Source: Flavobacteriales bacterium | Lineage (GTDB): Bacteria > Bacteroidota > Bacteroidia > Flavobacteriales > Flavobacteriaceae | Direction of reading: 5' to 3' | Length of the DNA: 64,000 nt | Assembly (NCBI GenBank): GCA_011524905.1 | Contig: WTJI01000044.1 | Location: forward strand, 1 to 64,000 | Shown: piece after piece, positions 25,919-35,328 of the stretch | Numbering within the stretch: position 1 is the first letter of the stretch | Layout: each line of letters begins with the position of its first letter | The notes under the pieces: model-generated | What the model saw: the letters and a program-made list of their open reading frames with translations, nothing else | Told to the model about the DNA's origin: nothing | Databases searched by the model: none | Program-made: the position numbers and the translations under genes

Positions 25919-28900
25919 TTATTCTTCGATAATCAGATAATTCAATGCTTTCTCTGAAAACTCTAAATTAAAGGATTTTATATCATTCCCTATTATTTTT
26001 TCATAAGCGCTCAATTGAACTTCAACTGCTTCTGTCAATTCTTTACGTACAGCCTCATCTTGTGCTGTTGGCCCAAAATCATCTATAGTTACCAAACGAT
26101 TGAGATGACCCAACTTATTGGTCAATTTGATAGGAAAATTAAGTGGGTCTTGGTTGCTTTTGTTCTGGGTTTGATACAGTGCTTTTTCTATAGAAGAAAG
26201 CTTTTCTTGAAGGGTTTTAGCTTGGGCTAGCAGTGCTTCCAAAGAATCGTCTTTACCATAGTTAGAAATAAATTCTGCTAACTTTTTGTCATACGATCGG
26301 ATTGACTTAATCGCTTGATGCGCTTTATCTACAGTTGTATTGACTTTTTGAACAAATTCAAACTGCTTTTGCATGTCTGCCAACTGGGCTTCTCCAGCAG
26401 GATTAGCTTTGATTTTAAATGGGACGCTTTGTTTTTGTCCATTGAAGTTCATTTGCAATTGATACTGGCCAGGTATTGCTTTAGCACCGCTAAATACAGC
26501 ACTCCAAAAAATCATGTCATCAAGGGTTTCAGCACCTTTATAGCGGGTATCCCATATGAATTGATTTCCTCCAGATTCTGGCAGTAAAGGATTTTCGTCT
26601 GCATAAGAAGAAAAACTTTTAATCAGTTTTTGTTCTGCATCGTAAAACGAGAGTGATATGCTGTCTGTATCTGCGTTCCACTGAGGTAGATAATAATGAA
26701 CAATCACGCCATTAGGAAGATTGGTTCCTTTCGTTTTCGATGCCTTACCACCGCGCCCCCGCATGCGATAGGTGTCTTTGGGTGCGAACAACTGCGCTTT
26801 CTGTTTGGATGTGTTTTCTGAAAGTTGGTGTAGTACACCCAAATCGTCTATCATCCATAAACTGCGCCCTTGGGTTGCTACGATTAAACTTTTGTCTTTA
26901 ATAGTCAAGTCTGTAATGGGTACGATGGGGAGATTTTGTTGGAAAGGGCGCCAGTTTCGGCCATCGTCAAATGAAATGTACATACCTGCCTCTGTGCCTG
27001 CATACAACAAGCCTTCTCTATCTGGATCAGAGCGCAGTACGCGGGTAAAATGTTCTTTAGGAATACCTTGTGTTATCTTTATCCAAGTTTGTCCATAATC
27101 CGTTGTTTTGTATAGATAGGGTTGATAATCCCCCATTTTGTATCGGGTTCCAGCGATATAACAAACAGCAGGGTTTTCGTAAGAGGGTTCTATACTATTG
27201 ATCATCGTCCATTCTGGCATTTGGACTGGGGTAACGTTATTCCAGGTTTTTCCTCCATCTTTGGTCAAGTGGATCAACCCGTCATCACTACCAACCCACA
27301 TAAGCCCTTCTTGTATGGGAGACTCGTTGGCAGCAAAAATGGTACAATAATATTCAACGCCTGTATTATCTTGGGTTATTGGTCCGCCGGAAGATTTCAA
27401 TTTATTTGGATCATTCCGTGTCAAATCGGGGCTGATGATTTCCCAAGACTGCCCTTCATTTTCTGATACATGGACATGATTTGAAAATGTGTACAGTTTT
27501 TTCGGATTGTGACGACTGAATTGGATAGGAAAATTCCACTGAAATCGATAACGCATTCCTTCTGCACCATACCCCATGGGGTTGTCTGGCCATACATTGA
27601 TGCCCCTGGCAGTATTTTTCTTGTGATTGATTCGTGTCAGATAACCGCCATAGCTTCCCCCATAAACAATATCATTATTAAGCGGATCTATGGCAATATG
27701 AGCAGATTCACCACCTGCAGTAGGTTCCCAATTGGTCTCATCCAAAGCAGATCCAGTGGATCGGTGTTGGATACGGATGGTTGAATTGTCCTGCTGTGCC
27801 GCATAGATTCGATAGGGAAAAGCGTTGTCTGTGGTGACCCGATAAAACTGTGCCGTAGGTTGATTGTGGTAAGTACTCCATGTGGTCCCACCGTCATAAC
27901 TGACTTGTGCACCTCCATCATCAGCAATAATCATACGTTGATTGTCTTCTGGGGCAATCCACAAATCGTGGTGATCTCCATGCGGTGCTCTTCGGGACTG
28001 AAATGTTTTCCCTCCGTCTGTAGATTTGTGGTAAGACACATTCATGACATACACTATGGATTCATCTTGGGTGTCTGCATAAATTTTAGAATAATACCAA
28101 GCCCGTTGGCGCAATGCACGGCTTTTATTGATATGCTTCCAAGTGGCACCAGCATCTTGGGAATGATAGACCCCGCCTGCATCTTTATTTTCTACAATGG
28201 CCCATAATTTATTGGAATTTAGTGGCGAAACAGTTACGCCAATGATCCCCAAAGTACCTTTTGCAAAACCAGAGTTTTCACTGATTTTCTCCCAGCTTTC
28301 ACCCGAATCTGTACTTTTCCAAAGTGCCGAACCAGTACCGCCACTGCTTAAGCTATATGGTGTCCTTTGGACGCGCCAAGTGGCAGCATACAAAACACGC
28401 GGATTGTTTGGGTCTAGCTGTAGTTCGACGGCGCCCGCTTGCTGGTTGACATACAGAACTTTTTTCCAAGTTTTGCCACCGTCAATACTTTTATACACCC
28501 CTCTGTCTGTGGTTGGCTTGTACAAATCTCCTAAAACTGCTGCATAAACTATATTAGCGTCATTGGGGTCAACAACCATTCTGGGTATGTGCCTTGAGTT
28601 GGGTAAACCACTAAATTGCCAAGTTTTCCCAGCGTCTTTAGATTTCCATACTCCATAGCCCGATGAAACATTCCCTCTAACTGTGACTTCTCCACCACCC
28701 ACATAAAGAACATTGTGGTCGCTTGGGGCAACTACGACCGAACCAATACTACCACCAAAATAACCATCAGAAATATTTTCGTAAGTGATGCCACCATCGG
28801 TTGTTTTCCAAACACCTCCCCCAGTAGCTCCCATGTAAAATAGCTTTGGTGCACCAGGAACACCCGTTACGGCAGCAGAACGACCCCCTCTAAAAGGGCC

Positions 28901-29047
28901 TAACTCGCGGTATTTCAAACTGCTGTATAGTGTATTAGCAATTTCTACTTGCTGCTTTTTTCTTTTGCGCTGTGCTATCGACGCATTGGGCCAAATCATG
29001 ACTCCTAATAAAAATAGTGCGACTGCTTTTAATCCAAATCCATTCAT
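25919..29047 (-). CDS. Exported VPS10/BNR-repeat beta-propeller protein
   Basis: A 1042-residue protein with a signal peptide (residues 1-25) and many BNR/Asp-box repeats (TTDGGITYENIS, SKDAGKTWQF, STDSGESWEKI, SYDGGTTWSTY), the arrangement of sortilin/VPS10-type ten-bladed propellers. A histidine-rich APHGDHHDLWI segment lies near the centre. The C-terminal 250 residues form a separate beta domain and a helical tail. Such proteins are often annotated as glycosyl hydrolases, but I see no proof of catalysis. It is the first gene of a VPS10-hemJ-kinase unit. A related protein is encoded at 56.8-59.6 kb. Confidence 0.85.
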   Translation of the reverse strand: MNGFGLKAVALFLLGVMIWPNASIAQRKRKKQQVEIANTLYSSLKYRELGPFRGGRSAAVTGVPGAPKLFYMGATGGGVWKTTDGGITYENISDGYFGGSIGSVVVAPSDHNVLYVGGGEVTVRGNVSSGYGVWKSKDAGKTWQFSGLPNSRHIPRMVVDPNDANIVYAAVLGDLYKPTTDRGVYKSIDGGKTWKKVLYVNQQAGAVELQLDPNNPRVLYAATWRVQRTPYSLSSGGTGSALWKSTDSGESWEKISENSGFAKGTLGIIGVTVSPLNSNKLWAIVENKDAGGVYHSQDAGATWKHINKSRALRQRAWYYSKIYADTQDESIVYVMNVSYHKSTDGGKTFQSRRAPHGDHHDLWIAPEDNQRMIIADDGGAQVSYDGGTTWSTYHNQPTAQFYRVTTDNAFPYRIYAAQQDNSTIRIQHRSTGSALDETNWEPTAGGESAHIAIDPLNNDIVYGGSYGGYLTRINHKKNTARGINVWPDNPMGYGAEGMRYRFQWNFPIQFSRHNPKKLYTFSNHVHVSENEGQSWEIISPDLTRNDPNKLKSSGGPITQDNTGVEYYCTIFAANESPIQEGLMWVGSDDGLIHLTKDGGKTWNNVTPVQMPEWTMINSIEPSYENPAVCYIAGTRYKMGDYQPYLYKTTDYGQTWIKITQGIPKEHFTRVLRSDPDREGLLYAGTEAGMYISFDDGRNWRPFQQNLPIVPITDLTIKDKSLIVATQGRSLWMIDDLGVLHQLSENTSKQKAQLFAPKDTYRMRGRGGKASKTKGTNLPNGVIVHYYLPQWNADTDSISLSFYDAEQKLIKSFSSYADENPLLPESGGNQFIWDTRYKGAETLDDMIFWSAVFSGAKAIPGQYQLQMNFNGQKQSVPFKIKANPAGEAQLADMQKQFEFVQKVNTTVDKAHQAIKSIRSYDKKLAEFISNYGKDDSLEALLAQAKTLQEKLSSIEKALYQTQNKSNQDPLNFPIKLTNKLGHLNRLVTIDDFGPTAQDEAVRKELTEAVEVQLSAYEKIIGNDIKSFNLEFSEKALNYLIIEE

Positions 29048-29110
29048 CTTTTTTCAAATTTTGAATGCAAAATGTACAAAAAGAATCTGGAACTGATAGG
29101 GTAAAACTTT

Positions 29111-30451
29111 CTAAGCTAATTTATAATTCTTCAATTCTCTAAAAAGGAAAAAGGCAGTTACTATTGTTGCTAAACCTTCGCCCAAAGGAAAAGCCATCCA
29201 AATGCCATCAATACCGAAATACGAGGGTAGGATAAAGACCAGCGGAATGAAGAAAAATCCTTGTCGGGTTAAAGTCAACAATAAGGCTGGAATGGCTTTC
29301 CCAATAGCTTGGAAATAAGCAGCGCCAATGAGTTGTATGCCCAATATTGGCGTTGCAGCAAAAACAATTCGAAGTGCATATGGGGTTTGAGCAATCACAT
29401 CCGTATCTGAGGTGAAAAGTTGTGCTATTGGGTCTGCCCAGGTAAAAATAGCAGCAAAAACAAAACTGGCCATTACAGTAACGACCAGTAGTGTTAACCG
29501 GATGAGCGCTAATACCCTTTCTTTGTTATGAGCCCCATAATTGTATCCTGCAATCGGAAGAAAACCTTGTGTCACGCCCAACACAGGAAACAATGCAAAC
29601 ATCAGCATACGACTGATAATAGCATAAACGGCCAACTGTGCTTCGCCTCCATACTCAAACAATAGGTTATTGACCACTAAAACGACCACACTCACTACCG
29701 CTTGACGGGACAAAGTGACCATCCCCAGACCGCCAATCTCTTTGACAATCTCAAGCTTGAGTAATAGTTGCTGCCAATGGAGCCGAAGTTCGCTACGAAC
29801 CACAAAAAAATACACCAAATAAGACCCACAAACAACATAGGAGAGCGTCGTTGCCCAGGCGGCACCCATCATTCCCCAGCCAAAAAATTTGATAAAAATA
29901 ATGTCCAAAGTAATATTCGACATGGAGGGTAACAGCATGGCATACATAGCATATTTGGGTTTTCCCTCTGCTCGGACAACATTGTTCCCCATCATACAAA
30001 ATCCCAATACTGGAACCCCATAAAGAACTATGACATAGTAGATTTTAGCTAAAGGAAAAATACGCCCCTGCCCACCAAATAAGGGAATTAGTTGATCAAC
30101 AAAAAACAATCCTATCAAGACAAAACTTACTGTACATAAGACTGTCATGGTTAATTGATTTCCGAAAGTCCGTTGTGCTTTACCAAGATTGGCTTCACCT
30201 AAGGCGCGAGAAATAATTGAACTCCCCCCAATTCCGATAGCCATACCAACAGCCCCAATAAAAAAAGAAACAGGTAAAACCACATTAATCGCAGCAATGG
30301 CATCGGGACCTATCCATTGTCCAACAAAAATGGTATCAATTAGGATATTGATAGACATGGCCAGAATACCAATCGAGGCTGGTACCGATTGTTGTAAAAG
30401 TAATGTAGCTATTGGTAACTGACCTAGTTTGGTTGCTTTTGGGGTTGCCAT
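29111..30451 (-). CDS. MATE-family efflux transporter
   Basis: A 446-residue protein with about 12 hydrophobic helices and MATE features: LATLLLQQSVPAS-like N-terminus (PIATLLLQQSVPASIG), the INVVLPVSFF and SSIISRALGE segments, and QGFLPIAGYNYGA at the start of the second half. MATE carriers export cations or small compounds using sodium or proton gradients. ATG 30451 overlaps the hemH stop by one base (TAATG), a coupling arrangement, so I chose it over a longer frame upstream. The substrate is unknown; a porphyrin or iron-related compound is an inference from location. Confidence 0.9.
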   Translation of the reverse strand: MATPKATKLGQLPIATLLLQQSVPASIGILAMSINILIDTIFVGQWIGPDAIAAINVVLPVSFFIGAVGMAIGIGGSSIISRALGEANLGKAQRTFGNQLTMTVLCTVSFVLIGLFFVDQLIPLFGGQGRIFPLAKIYYVIVLYGVPVLGFCMMGNNVVRAEGKPKYAMYAMLLPSMSNITLDIIFIKFFGWGMMGAAWATTLSYVVCGSYLVYFFVVRSELRLHWQQLLLKLEIVKEIGGLGMVTLSRQAVVSVVVLVVNNLLFEYGGEAQLAVYAIISRMLMFALFPVLGVTQGFLPIAGYNYGAHNKERVLALIRLTLLVVTVMASFVFAAIFTWADPIAQLFTSDTDVIAQTPYALRIVFAATPILGIQLIGAAYFQAIGKAIPALLLTLTRQGFFFIPLVFILPSYFGIDGIWMAFPLGEGLATIVTAFFLFRELKNYKLA

Positions 30452-31482
30452 TATGCAGAGACAGCTTGTGACGTGGCCCATTCGTCCACCCAACGACTCA
30501 TAACTTTAACCCAATCTGCTCGATCGTTAATACAAGGAATCACGTGTAAATGATCACCCCCTTTTTCTTCAAAATCTTCAACGGCTTCCATTCCAATTTC
30601 TTCGAGGGTTTCTAGGCAATCTGAAACAAAAGCTGGCGTAACTATAGCCATATTTTTAGTACCATTTTTTGCCATTTTGGCGACTGTTTTATCTGTATAA
30701 GGTTGCAGCCATGGGTCTAAACCTAGACGTGATTGGAAAGTAGTCGTGTATTGGTCGGGTTTAAGCTCCAAATACTCGGCCACCAAGCGGGTGGTTTCAA
30801 AGCACTGGTGTCGATAGCAGTATGCATGAGCTGGCGAATTGGTTTGACAACAACGCCCATCAATCTTACAATGTGAACGGGTCACATCTGATTTGCGAAT
30901 ATGTCTTTCTGGAACACCGTGGTAAGAAAACAACAAATGTTCCCATTCCTTTCCCTGAAGCGATTCCTGTATGGATTGAGACAAGACCTTGACATAATCT
31001 GGATGATTATAAAATGAGGGAAGTGTCGTAAACTCAATTTGTGGAAAGTGGGCCTTACGAAGATTTTCGGCTAACACTAAGATGGTTTCCGTTGTTGCCA
31101 TAGCAAATTGTGGATATAAAGGCACTAAGAGCACTTCGGTCACGCCCTTGTCAGCCAACTCTTGTAAACCCGATTGTATGGAAGGATTTCCGTAACGCAT
31201 ACCCAAGGCTAGAGGCAGTTGAACCTGACTTTCCATTTTCTGGATCAATCTTTTTGATAAAACGATTAAAGGCGACCCCTCTTCCCACCATATTTTTTGG
31301 TAAGCTTTAGCCGATTTCTTGGGGCGGGTATTCAAGATTATACCCTTTACCAAAATAGTTCTTAAAAAAGAGGGCAAGTCAATGACGCGCTCGTCCATTA
31401 AGAATTCTTCTAAATATACCTTCACATCTTTGGGATTCGGACTATCTGGAGATCCCAAGTTCACCAACAATACGCCTTTCAT
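30451..31482 (-). CDS. hemH: Ferrochelatase
   Basis: A 343-residue ferrochelatase with N-terminal GVLLVNLGSPD, the catalytic His188 in FSYHGVPERH, and downstream QSRLGLDPWLQPYT and SDCLETLEEIG containing the conserved acidic residue. A cysteine-rich insert at about 205-230 (HCKIDGRCC, YCYRHQC) is present; similar cysteines bind a [2Fe-2S] cluster in some bacterial ferrochelatases, which is possible here. It inserts iron into protoporphyrin IX. It lies 9 bp after the AraC regulator gene and is coupled to the MATE gene. Confidence 0.95.
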   Translation of the reverse strand: MKGVLLVNLGSPDSPNPKDVKVYLEEFLMDERVIDLPSFLRTILVKGIILNTRPKKSAKAYQKIWWEEGSPLIVLSKRLIQKMESQVQLPLALGMRYGNPSIQSGLQELADKGVTEVLLVPLYPQFAMATTETILVLAENLRKAHFPQIEFTTLPSFYNHPDYVKVLSQSIQESLQGKEWEHLLFSYHGVPERHIRKSDVTRSHCKIDGRCCQTNSPAHAYCYRHQCFETTRLVAEYLELKPDQYTTTFQSRLGLDPWLQPYTDKTVAKMAKNGTKNMAIVTPAFVSDCLETLEEIGMEAVEDFEEKGGDHLHVIPCINDRADWVKVMSRWVDEWATSQAVSA

Positions 31483-31491
31483 TGCATTTTT

Positions 31492-32346
31492 TTACGAAGA
31501 TACTGATAGTAAATATTTTTTAGGAGTCGTACCAAATTTCTTTTTAAAAGCAGCAATAAAATGACTTGAAGTACTGTAGCCTAATTTTAAACCCACTTCA
31601 TTGACATTGAATTGTTGCGAATCGAGCATGCGACGTGCTTCTTCCATTTTATGGTCCAGGAGATAAGCAAAAACACTTTGCCCATAGAGCTGCTTAAATC
31701 CTTCTTTGAGTTTTTTAGTATTGAGCCCAATTTCAGCAGACAAAGCTGCTAGTGAGGGAGGGTTAGTCATACGTTCCAATATTATTTTTTTCGCTAAGTG
31801 AATTTTTCCAGCCTGAACCTCATCTACCAAAAAAGGGCAACTTTCCAAATCTTCTTCCCCGTCTTTGTTAAAATACAAACTCAGTAACTCAAAAACTTTT
31901 CCTTTAAAATAAAGAGAACGTATACTATCGTGTACTTTGGACTGCATAATTTGGCTTAACACCACTGCCATGGCTGGGGTAAATGGTTTGTTATCATAAA
32001 ATTTCTTTGTGATGTTATCTGGACTTAAAAAATGGATATGATCTGCATCTTCTGAAAACAAGCCGTGAAATTTTTTTATAGGAAGAATTAAACTGACCAA
32101 CCAACTGCCAGATGCCAGATCAACTGAAATCGGTAAGGCTTTTTCTGGATTGTACAGCAACATGCTTTGTGATTCACTAACACTAAATTGGTAGCTGTTA
32201 TCGTTGTATGAGAATACACAGCTTCCCTTCAAACAAAAATGAAATTGAAGGTCTTTCTGGCTGAGTTGCCTGTTAATATATTGGGATTCAGCTCCTTCAT
32301 TCTGATACCTAAGTACATATATTCCCCCTTCTACTGCTGTTTCCAT
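31492..32346 (-). CDS. AraC-family transcriptional regulator
   Basis: A 284-residue protein with a beta-rich N-terminal sensing domain (DLQFHFCLKGSCVFSYND) and a C-terminal pair of helix-turn-helix motifs (LAALSAEIGLNTKKLKEGF and VNEVGLKLGYSTSSHFIAAF followed by FKKKFGTTPKKYL). The C-terminus resembles PchR-like regulators, which respond to iron compounds. It is divergent from hemA and 9 bp upstream of hemH, a position that suggests control of heme synthesis. The ligand is unknown. Confidence 0.9.
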   Translation of the reverse strand: METAVEGGIYVLRYQNEGAESQYINRQLSQKDLQFHFCLKGSCVFSYNDNSYQFSVSESQSMLLYNPEKALPISVDLASGSWLVSLILPIKKFHGLFSEDADHIHFLSPDNITKKFYDNKPFTPAMAVVLSQIMQSKVHDSIRSLYFKGKVFELLSLYFNKDGEEDLESCPFLVDEVQAGKIHLAKKIILERMTNPPSLAALSAEIGLNTKKLKEGFKQLYGQSVFAYLLDHKMEEARRMLDSQQFNVNEVGLKLGYSTSSHFIAAFKKKFGTTPKKYLLSVSS

Positions 32347-32506
32347 TAGCGTACTTTTGTCGTTGTTTTTAAATTGTCAAATATTGTTTATTTGGACTGC
32401 TTCTAAATAAAAATTGATTTAAATCACAATAAACACGGCTTATTTGCCTTTTTTTTATGGTTTAAGTACAAAATTACACAATTTGATAATTTTAGTCCTT
32501 TTAGCG

Positions 32507-32538
32507 TTGTTTTTTCCCTAGACTAGCCATTATTTTTG
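32507..32538 (+). promoter_or_regulatory. Promoter of the hemACDEF-hemB run
   Basis: TATTTTTG at 32531-32538 is a perfect -7 match and TTG at 32507-32509 lies 21 bp upstream. The ATG of hemA is 22 bases past the element. The remaining divergent region toward the AraC gene is AT-rich and holds room for an operator, but I see no clear palindrome. Confidence 0.65.
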
Positions 32539-32559
32539 CACTGGATATTTAGAATTCGC

Positions 32560-33765
32560 ATGAAACAACCCGCATCAGCTGTAAATTTTTATGCCGTAGG
32601 GATTAGCTATAAAAATGCCGATGCTGCCACCCGTGGTCAGTTTAGTCCAAGTCCACAGCAAGCAGAAGCACTCATTGCTCAAGCGAAAGCTAGGGGGCTC
32701 GAAGAAGTCATGCTAAATACCACTTGCAATCGAACGGAACTCTACGGATTTGCCTCATCCGACTCAAGCCTCTGCGAACTTCTTATAGAACACAGCGAGG
32801 GAAGTGCTGAAATTTTTGATCAACATGGCTATCGATTAGAAAAAGAAGAGGCCATTGAACACCTTTTCAAGGTAGGTACTGGACTTGACAGTCAAATACT
32901 TGGAGATTTTGAAGTCATTGGTCAATTGAAAAAAAGCTTTTACCAATCCAAAAAACAGGGCATGGTCAATGGCCGTTCAGAGCGCCTAATGAATGCTGTG
33001 ATTCAAGCCAGTAAGCGGGTTAAAACGGAAACCAAGCTTTCAAGCGGGGCCACTTCTGTCGCTTTCGCTGCGGTGCGCTATATTCTTCAACAACAAATGA
33101 CTGCTCCGAAGATCTTACTTTTTGGGGCAGGGAAAATCGGTCGAAATACTTGCGAAAATCTAGTTAAACACACACCACAAAGTGAAATTACACTAATCAA
33201 TAGAACGGCAGAAAAAGCAAATAAGGTTGCGGGTAAATTTGATCTTACAGTCAAGCCTCTGGGTGAATTGGCTGCCGAAATGCGACAGGCCGACGTCCTA
33301 ATCGTTGCAACAGGTGCTTCACGATTTACTATCAATGATGAATTACTTCATCTTACAAAACCACTGCTAATTTTAGACCTATCCATACCTCGGAATGTTG
33401 ACCCAGATGTAATCAACCATCCTCTGGTAACCCTAGTACATTTGGACGAATTGTCTCAATTGACGGATGCTGCTTTGGATGAAAGAAAAAAATATATCCC
33501 CCAAGCTGAAGCCATTATTGCAGAAGTAAAAGAAGAATATTTAGAATGGACGCGACTACGGAAATTTGCGCCCCTCCTGCAAGCCTTAAAAGAAAAGTGG
33601 GGAATAAAGCAAATAACAGGTGACCCCAATCCACAACAACAAAATCTGCTTAAAGTAACTGGACAAATAGCCACCTACTTAAGAGAACAGCCCGAAAAAG
33701 CGGATCATACAGCTGAAGTTTTACGAGAGCTTTTTGATCTGAAAATCCCACCTTATGTCAGCTGA
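32560..33765 (+). CDS. hemA: Glutamyl-tRNA reductase
   Basis: A 401-residue protein from ATG 32560; the in-frame TTG at 32536 overlaps the -7 element and is unlikely. Nucleophile Cys56 lies in NTTCNRTE, followed by VGTGLDSQILGDFEVIGQLK, an NADPH-binding region (LLFGAGKIGRNT) and a C-terminal dimerisation helix. It reduces glutamyl-tRNA(Glu) to glutamate-1-semialdehyde, the first committed step of C5-pathway tetrapyrrole synthesis. The 3' end overlaps hemC by 11 bp. The next enzyme, HemL, is not encoded in the window. Confidence 0.95.
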   Translation: MKQPASAVNFYAVGISYKNADAATRGQFSPSPQQAEALIAQAKARGLEEVMLNTTCNRTELYGFASSDSSLCELLIEHSEGSAEIFDQHGYRLEKEEAIEHLFKVGTGLDSQILGDFEVIGQLKKSFYQSKKQGMVNGRSERLMNAVIQASKRVKTETKLSSGATSVAFAAVRYILQQQMTAPKILLFGAGKIGRNTCENLVKHTPQSEITLINRTAEKANKVAGKFDLTVKPLGELAAEMRQADVLIVATGASRFTINDELLHLTKPLLILDLSIPRNVDPDVINHPLVTLVHLDELSQLTDAALDERKKYIPQAEAIIAEVKEEYLEWTRLRKFAPLLQALKEKWGIKQITGDPNPQQQNLLKVTGQIATYLREQPEKADHTAEVLRELFDLKIPPYVS

Positions 33766-34663
33766 TCCAGTCCGTATTGGGACTCGTTCCAGCCCTTTGG
33801 CCCTCTGGCAAGCACGATGGGTAGCACGCTTAATTGAATCCCAAGGGCGTGCCACAACCTTAGTAAAGATCAATAGCACAGGTGACCAAGATGGTACCCA
33901 GCCACTCTATGCTATGAATATCCAAGGTATCTTCACCAAAGCCTTAGATCAAGCCTTGCTAAACAAAAGCATAGATATAGCTGTTCACAGCTACAAAGAT
34001 GTACCCACTCAACTTCCGCAAGGAATTGAATTGGCTGCCGTATTGGAAAGAGGCGCTGTTGCTGATATTTTAGTTTACAAAAAGCTACCCAAGCAATGGC
34101 CAGAAGCAGCAGTTGTTGGCACCTCAAGTCTACGCCGAAGTGCCCAATGGAAAAACCGCTACCCAAAGCACCAAACAGAAAACCTAAGGGGAAATGTTCA
34201 AAAGCGCATGCAAACACTATCAGAAAAAAACTGGGTAGGGGCATTATTTGCCCAAGCTGGCCTTGAACGTGTAGACCTTTGCCCCCACAATCATCTCGTT
34301 TTGGATTGGATGATTCCTGCTCCAGCACAAGGTGCAGTTTGTATTGTCATTGATGCTGATCACACCCAACTCAAGTCTCAATTGGCAAAAATTGGATGTA
34401 CAGCAACTCAATTAGCAACTGAACAAGAAAGACTATTCATGCGATTACTTGAAGGAGGTTGCACAGCCCCCATTGGCGCTTGGGCAAAACCCATCAACAA
34501 CGGTTGGCGATTTAAAGCTGGGGTTTTTTCCTTAGACGGAACCCAAAAGTGCACATTTGATCAGACTTTTTCTCAGGAAGAATCCAAATATATGGGCGAA
34601 ATTGCTGCAGAAACTGTCCTTAAAAGTGGAGGTGCTGAATTGATGAAGAGTTTTCGAAATTAA
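33755..34663 (+). CDS. hemC: Porphobilinogen deaminase
   Basis: A 302-residue enzyme with RIGTRSSPLALWQA at the N-terminus, the catalytic Asp in HSYKDVP (D82), SSLRRSAQW and ENLRGNVQKR for substrate binding, and Cys236 in LEGGCTAPIG for attachment of the dipyrromethane cofactor. It assembles four porphobilinogen units into hydroxymethylbilane. It overlaps hemA by 11 bp and precedes hemD by 5 bp. Confidence 0.96.
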   Translation: MSADPVRIGTRSSPLALWQARWVARLIESQGRATTLVKINSTGDQDGTQPLYAMNIQGIFTKALDQALLNKSIDIAVHSYKDVPTQLPQGIELAAVLERGAVADILVYKKLPKQWPEAAVVGTSSLRRSAQWKNRYPKHQTENLRGNVQKRMQTLSEKNWVGALFAQAGLERVDLCPHNHLVLDWMIPAPAQGAVCIVIDADHTQLKSQLAKIGCTATQLATEQERLFMRLLEGGCTAPIGAWAKPINNGWRFKAGVFSLDGTQKCTFDQTFSQEESKYMGEIAAETVLKSGGAELMKSFRN

Positions 34664-34668
34664 TTCCT

Positions 34669-35328
34669 ATGCGACTGTTGGCAACCAAAATATTAGACTT
34701 TCATTTCAAGCAGCGACTCCTTCATCACAATTTTTCCTTGCTTGAAGTCCCCTTTATTCAAATAGAACCCATCCCCTACACGCCTATGTTGCCAGAAAAA
34801 AATATTATAGTAACAAGCCAAAACGCAGCCCAGTTGTTTTTACAACATCACCCTTTGGACACCTTCTCCCACAAACCTCATTTTTTTTGTGTAGGAAAAA
34901 AAACGGCTCAATTTTTAACAACTCAACAAGCCAGCATTATTGAAATAGCAGATAATGCCAAGTCACTTGCTGAACGAATACAAAGCCAATACACCTCCCT
35001 AAAATTTAGCTTTGCCTGTGGCAAAAAAAGACTGCCTACATTGGAAAACAAGTTATGTAATAATGGGATTGAGCTCACTTTACATGAACTCTATGACACC
35101 AAGCCCACATCCAAAAAAATTGCACCAGCTATAGATGGCATTCTATTTTATAGCCCTTCGGCTGTAGGCTCTTACTTGCTCAATAACACAATAAAAAAAG
35201 CACACTGCTTTTGTATTGGTCCAACAACAGCAGCAGCAGTACAGCCCCATACCAACCGCTTTAGCATTGCTAAAAAACCAGATAATAATTACCTATTTCT
35301 CGAGATACGAAAGCACTATGCAGCCTAA
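34669..35328 (+). CDS. hemD: Uroporphyrinogen-III synthase
   Basis: A 219-residue protein of low sequence conservation, as usual for HemD. Supporting features are [37 protein letters not shown] and the C-terminal [12 protein letters not shown], the two-lobed pattern of the family. Its place between hemC and hemE makes the call secure. It closes and inverts ring D of hydroxymethylbilane. It is somewhat short for the family. The stop overlaps hemE by 11 bp. Confidence 0.88.
   Translation: MRLLATKILDFHFKQRLLHHNFSLLEVPFIQIEPIPYTPMLPEKNIIVTSQNAAQLFLQHHPLDTFSHKPHFFCVGKKTAQFLTTQQASIIEIADNAKSLAERIQSQYTSLKFSFACGKKRLPTLENKLCNNGIELTLHELYDTKPTSKKIAPAIDGILFYSPSAVGSYLLNNTIKKAHCFCIGPTTAAAVQPHTNRFSIAKKPDNNYLFLEIRKHYAA

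Noticed and set aside
30452-30493. Upstream start for the MATE gene
   Set aside because: It would extend into hemH; the ATG at 30451 gives a TAATG coupling and a normal MATE N-terminus.
35216-35317. Longer hemE start with a poly-Gln N-terminus
   Set aside because: The poly-Gln comes from reading hemD (PTTAAAV region) in another frame; ATG 35318 gives the family N-terminus.
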